Assembly: GCA_036824005.1 (NCBI GenBank)
Contig: DAITBA010000005.1
Coordinates: 62,001-126,000, forward strand
Origin: DAITBA01 sp036824005
Lineage (GTDB): Bacteria; Pseudomonadota; Gammaproteobacteria; Burkholderiales; Rhodocyclaceae
Direction of reading: 5' to 3'
Length of the DNA stretch: 64,000 nt
The notes below the pieces were generated by a model. That model saw only the letters and a program-made list of their open reading frames with translations, was not told the origin of the DNA and ran no database searches. Both the position numbers and the translations under genes were made by a program. Of this stretch, positions 61,101-64,000 are shown piece after piece (position 1 is the first letter of the stretch; every line of letters starts with the position of its first letter).

Positions 61101-62117
61101 ATGAAGGTCTACTACGACAAGGATGCCGATCTTTCGCTGATCAAGGGCAAGAAGGTCACCATCGTCGGCTACGGCTCCCAGGGACATGCCCACGCCAACA
61201 ACCTCAACGATTCCGGCGTCAAAGTCACCGTCGGCCTGCGCAAGGGCGGCGCGTCCTGGGACAAGGCGAAGAAGGCCGGATTGAAGGTGCAGGAGGTGGG
61301 CGACGCGGTGAAGGGCGCCGACCTGGTCATGATCCTGCTGCCCGACGAGAACCACCCGCAGGTCTATCGCGAGGAGATCGAGCCGAACATGAAGAAGGGG
61401 GCGGCGCTCGCCTTCGCCCACGGCTTCAACATCCACTTCGGCCAGATCCAGCCCCGTGACGATCTGGATGTCATCATGGTGGCGCCGAAAGGGCCCGGCC
61501 ATCTGGTGCGTTCCACTTACACCCAGGGCGGTGGCGTACCGGCGCTGATCGCGGTCCATCGCGATGCCTCGAAGAAGGCGCGCGATGTCGCGCTGTCCTA
61601 CGCAGCCGCAATCGGCGCTGCCCGTGCCGGCGTCATCGAAACCACCTTCCGCGAGGAGTGCGAAACCGACCTGTTCGGCGAGCAGGTCGTGCTCTGCGGT
61701 GGTCTCACGGCGTTGATCCAGTCCGGTTTCGAGACCCTGGTGGAGGCCGGCTATGCGCCGGAGATGGCCTACTTCGAGTGCCTGCACGAAGTGAAACTGA
61801 TCGTGGATCTGATCTACGAGGGCGGCATCGCCAACATGCGCTACTCGATCTCGAACAACGCGGAATACGGTGACATCACGCGCGGCCCGCGCATCATCAC
61901 CGACCAGACCAGGGCCGAGATGCGCAAGATCCTCAAGGAGATCCAGACCGGCCAGTATGCCAAGGAGTTCATCCTGGAGAATCGCGCCGGAGCGCCGACG
62001 CTGAACGCCATGCGCCGGCTGTCTGCCGAACATCCCATCGAGGTCATCGGCGGCAAGCTGCGCGACATGATGCCCTGGATCAAGGCGCAGCGGTTGGTGG
62101 ACAAATCGAAGAACTGA
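61101..62117 (+). CDS. ilvC: Ketol-acid reductoisomerase
   Basis: 338 residues, class I length. MKVYYDKDADLSLIKGKKVT then IVGYGSQGHAHANNLNDSGV gives the NADPH loop, and GGLTALIQSGFETLVEAGYA, PEMAYFECLHEVKLIVDLIY hold the Mg-binding acidic residues in the knotted C-terminal domain. It isomerises and reduces acetolactate and acetohydroxybutyrate. It shares a transcript with ilvI and ilvH or has an own promoter in the 90-bp gap. Confidence 0.98.
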   Translation: MKVYYDKDADLSLIKGKKVTIVGYGSQGHAHANNLNDSGVKVTVGLRKGGASWDKAKKAGLKVQEVGDAVKGADLVMILLPDENHPQVYREEIEPNMKKGAALAFAHGFNIHFGQIQPRDDLDVIMVAPKGPGHLVRSTYTQGGGVPALIAVHRDASKKARDVALSYAAAIGAARAGVIETTFREECETDLFGEQVVLCGGLTALIQSGFETLVEAGYAPEMAYFECLHEVKLIVDLIYEGGIANMRYSISNNAEYGDITRGPRIITDQTRAEMRKILKEIQTGQYAKEFILENRAGAPTLNAMRRLSAEHPIEVIGGKLRDMMPWIKAQRLVDKSKN

Positions 62118-62195
62118 TCCGCGACGCGCGGGCTGCGTGTCGCGCCGGACCCGTCCGGCGCGCAATCATCGGCTCCCCTGCGCCGCGCCGCGACG

Positions 62196-62840
62196 ATGTC
62201 GAACTATCCCTATCCCATCATCGCCCGCGAGGGTTGGCCGTTTATCGGCATTGCCTTTGGTCTGGCCCTCATGATTTCCGCTTCCGCTGGCGGACTGTGG
62301 GCGGCGCCCATGTGGCTGGTTGTCGCATTCGTGGTGCAGTTCTTCCGCGATCCGGCGCGGCCCATCCCGGGTGATGACAAAAGCGTTCTGGCGCCAGCTG
62401 ACGGGCGCATAGTCGCCATCGAGAAGGCCCATGACCCCTACCTTCAGCGCGAATCGCTCAAGGTGAGCGTGTTCATGAACGTGTTCAACGTGCATTCGAA
62501 CCGCAGCCCGGTGGACGGTGAGGTGAAGCAGCGCTGGTACAACCCGGGGAAGTTCGTCAACGCTGCCCTGGACAAGGCATCGGTCGAGAACGAGCGCAAC
62601 GCCCTGTGGATCCGCACTGCCGATGGCCGCGACGTGACATGCGTGCAGGTGGCCGGGCTGATCGCGCGGCGTGTGCTCTGCTACGTCGATGCCGGTGCGC
62701 GGCTGGCGCGGGGACAGCGCTTCGGCTTCATCCGCTTCGGCTCGCGCGTAGATCTCTATCTGCCCACCGACACGCGGATCAAGATCGGCATCGGCGACAA
62801 AGTGTACGCATCGGCCACGATGCTGGCGGAGCTTAGCTGA
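62196..62840 (+). CDS. psd: Phosphatidylserine decarboxylase (short archaeal/bacterial type)
   Basis: 214 residues, the short proenzyme form. One or two membrane segments near the N-terminus (MSNYPYPIIAREGWPFIGIA, LALMISASAGGL), a VLAPADGRIV motif, VFMNVFNVHSNRSPVDGEV with the catalytic histidine, and the cleavage site in GFIRFGSRVDLYLP, where Gly-Ser is split to make the pyruvoyl group. It makes phosphatidylethanolamine, downstream of PssA encoded 0.8 kb further. ATG at 62196. Confidence 0.95.
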   Translation: MSNYPYPIIAREGWPFIGIAFGLALMISASAGGLWAAPMWLVVAFVVQFFRDPARPIPGDDKSVLAPADGRIVAIEKAHDPYLQRESLKVSVFMNVFNVHSNRSPVDGEVKQRWYNPGKFVNAALDKASVENERNALWIRTADGRDVTCVQVAGLIARRVLCYVDAGARLARGQRFGFIRFGSRVDLYLPTDTRIKIGIGDKVYASATMLAELS

Positions 62841-62898
62841 CCTGAAGCGGTTGCGGGCGCCGTCCCCGCGGCCGCGAGCGCAGGCGACGGATACATCC

Positions 62899-63561
62899 AT
62901 GATCGATTGGGCGCAGATCCAGACCGTCTTTCTCGACATGGACGGCACGCTGCTCGATCTGCATTACGACAACTACTTCTGGCTGTGCCATGTGCCGCGG
63001 CGTTACGCGGAGAAGACGGGAATCGACGCCGATAGCGCCCACGCCGAACTTGTCGGGCGCTATCGCAGCCGTGCCGGCACGCTCGAGTGGTACTGCGTCG
63101 ATTTCTGGACGCGGGAGCTGGGGCTCGATATCGCCCGCCTGAAAGAAGAAGTGGCCCATCTCATCGCCGTCCACGGCCACGTGCCGGAGTTCCTCGGCGC
63201 GCTGCGCGCGGCCGGCAAGCGGGTGACGCTGGTGACCAACGCGCATCGCAAGAGCCTGATGCTCAAGATGGCACGCACCGGCATCGATGCGCATCTGGAT
63301 ATGCTCGTCACATCCCATGACATTGGACTGCCAAAGGAGGATCCGCGGTTCTGGCAGGCGCTGCAGCAGGTCGAACCGTTCGATGCTGCAAGCACGCTTC
63401 TGATAGACGACAGTCTGCCGGTGCTGCGCTCGGCCCGCGAGTACGGTATCGCCCACCTGGTAGCCGTGTATCGGCCCGACTCGCGGCAGCCGCGCAAGGA
63501 CGTCGGCGAGTTCCAGGCAATCGAGAGCTTCCTCGACGTTATGCCTGGCGCGCGATCGTGA
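62899..63561 (+). CDS. yrfG: HAD-family 5'-nucleotidase, GMP/IMP type (YrfG-like)
   Basis: 220 residues from ATG at 62899 (MIDWAQIQTVFLDMDGTLLD). HAD motifs: FLDMDGTLLD (I), VTLVTNAHRK (II), LPKEDPRFW (III, lysine) and LLIDDSLPVL (IV). The NYFWLCHVPRRYAEKTG insertion is characteristic of the YrfG group, which dephosphorylates GMP and IMP. It sits between psd and pssA but is likely unrelated to lipid synthesis. Assignment of substrate follows the family and is not proven here. Confidence 0.88.
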   Translation: MIDWAQIQTVFLDMDGTLLDLHYDNYFWLCHVPRRYAEKTGIDADSAHAELVGRYRSRAGTLEWYCVDFWTRELGLDIARLKEEVAHLIAVHGHVPEFLGALRAAGKRVTLVTNAHRKSLMLKMARTGIDAHLDMLVTSHDIGLPKEDPRFWQALQQVEPFDAASTLLIDDSLPVLRSAREYGIAHLVAVYRPDSRQPRKDVGEFQAIESFLDVMPGARS

Positions 63562-63583
63562 CCGCGCGCAAGGGCTCGGCATG

Positions 63584-63600
63584 CCGACTGCGGCAGTCGG
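63584..63600. terminator. Short hairpin after the HAD gene
   Basis: CCGACTG at 63584-63590 pairs with CAGTCGG at 63594-63600 with a CGG loop. It lies after the HAD gene and just upstream of a TACAAT (-10-like) element at 63610-63615 that could start pssA transcription. No T-run; weak. Confidence 0.3.
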
Positions 63601-63645
63601 TCGATGGGCTACAATAGCGCCAGCTCCCGATCGTACCAGGCGGCC

Positions 63646-64000
63646 ATGCCGGATATCCGACCCCGCAAGACCCTTTTCAATCCCGAACTGCGGCGCCGGG
63701 GCATCTACGTTCTCCCCAATATCTTTACCACCGCGGCGCTGTTCGCCGGCTTCTATGCCATTGTCCAGGCCATGAACGGGCGCTACGAACATTCCGCCGT
63801 GGCGATTTTCGTCGCCATGGTGCTCGACGGCCTCGACGGACGCGTCGCGCGGCTGACACGCACGCAAAGCGCATTCGGCGCCGAGTACGATTCCCTGGCT
63901 GACATGGTTTCGTTCGGCGCCGCGCCGGCGCTGGTCATCTACGAGTGGGCACTGAAGGGTATGGGCAAGCTCGGCTGGATTGCCGCATTCGTCTATTGCG
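63646..64000 (+). CDS. pssA: CDP-diacylglycerol--serine O-phosphatidyltransferase, N-terminal part
   Basis: The first 118 codons are inside the window; the gene continues past 64000. MPDIRPRKTLFNPELRRRGI is followed by a membrane segment (LPNIFTTAALFAGFYAIVQA) and the CDP-alcohol phosphotransferase motif D-G-x-x-A-R-x8-G-x3-D-x3-D in LDGRVARLTRTQSAFGAEYDSLAD. It makes phosphatidylserine, the substrate of Psd, encoded just upstream. Confidence 0.95.
   Translation, partial: MPDIRPRKTLFNPELRRRGIYVLPNIFTTAALFAGFYAIVQAMNGRYEHSAVAIFVAMVLDGLDGRVARLTRTQSAFGAEYDSLADMVSFGAAPALVIYEWALKGMGKLGWIAAFVYC

Noticed and set aside
58821..62165. An open frame of over 1100 codons on the minus strand opposite ilvI-ilvH-ilvC.
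   Set aside because: It mirrors codon structure of well-supported genes in GC-rich DNA and has no family motif or ribosome site.

Overview
The window is GC-rich, densely coded chromosomal DNA from a proteobacterium, most likely a betaproteobacterium of the Rhodocyclales/Burkholderiales/Nitrosomonadales type. This rests on gene order and family content: valS, holC and pepA opposite lptF-lptG; an ECF-type sigma factor overlapping DUF3619 and DUF3106 genes; ilvI-ilvH-ilvC-psd-HAD-pssA; and an aerobic benzoyl-CoA (box) cluster with a BoxR/BzdR regulator. No tRNA, rRNA, CRISPR array or intact mobile element was seen.

Layout. 0-2.4 kb: a molybdate/tungstate locus (molbindin plus a TupB-like permease start) divergent from a ModE-HTH regulator, then small genes and a methyltransferase remnant. 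2.4-15.7 kb is an accessory, partly decayed region: a CadC/TolB-like regulator broken by a 4-bp duplication, an ADP-ribosylglycohydrolase pseudogene, two GGDEF proteins, a very large membrane hydrolase, an IS3 orfA scar, a ClpX-like ATPase without its zinc-binding domain, a GST remnant, a DODA-type dioxygenase and a phasin-like protein behind a 31-bp perfect palindrome. 16-19.8 kb: pirin, azoreductase and their divergent LysR regulator, then an alpha/beta hydrolase. 20-32 kb: the catabolic island for aerobic benzoate degradation through benzoyl-CoA epoxide (boxR-boxC-boxB-boxA-hydratase/dehydrogenase fusion-thiolase-hemerythrin-MDR reductase on the minus strand; DUF4863 protein and alpha/beta hydrolase divergently). 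Two hairpin repeats flank boxB. The CoA ligase and aldehyde dehydrogenase of this pathway are not in the window.

32-42 kb: a minimal cellulose operon, bcsAB (one fused polypeptide)-bcsZ-bcsC, with a 0.9-kb non-coding leader region; the two GGDEF proteins upstream could supply its c-di-GMP activator (inference). 42-48 kb: a rubrerythrin-like protein, then a minus-strand run of beta-propeller, NodB deacetylase, fatty acid hydroxylase, BT1-type transporter, YjbQ and a small exported protein whose joint function I do not recognise. 48-58.7 kb: housekeeping genes (valS, holC, pepA, lptF, lptG, RDD, DUF3106, DUF3619, sigma factor) with an unrecognised protein built of 24-residue helical repeats between holC and valS. 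58.7-64 kb: branched-chain amino acid synthesis (ilvI, ilvH, ilvC) followed by phospholipid synthesis (psd, pssA) and a HAD phosphatase; the window ends inside pssA.

The items I would follow first are the mirrored promoter/operator modules between boxR and the DUF4863 gene, the ClpX-like ATPase with altered loops, the 24-residue repeat protein, and the propeller-deacetylase-hydroxylase-transporter operon.
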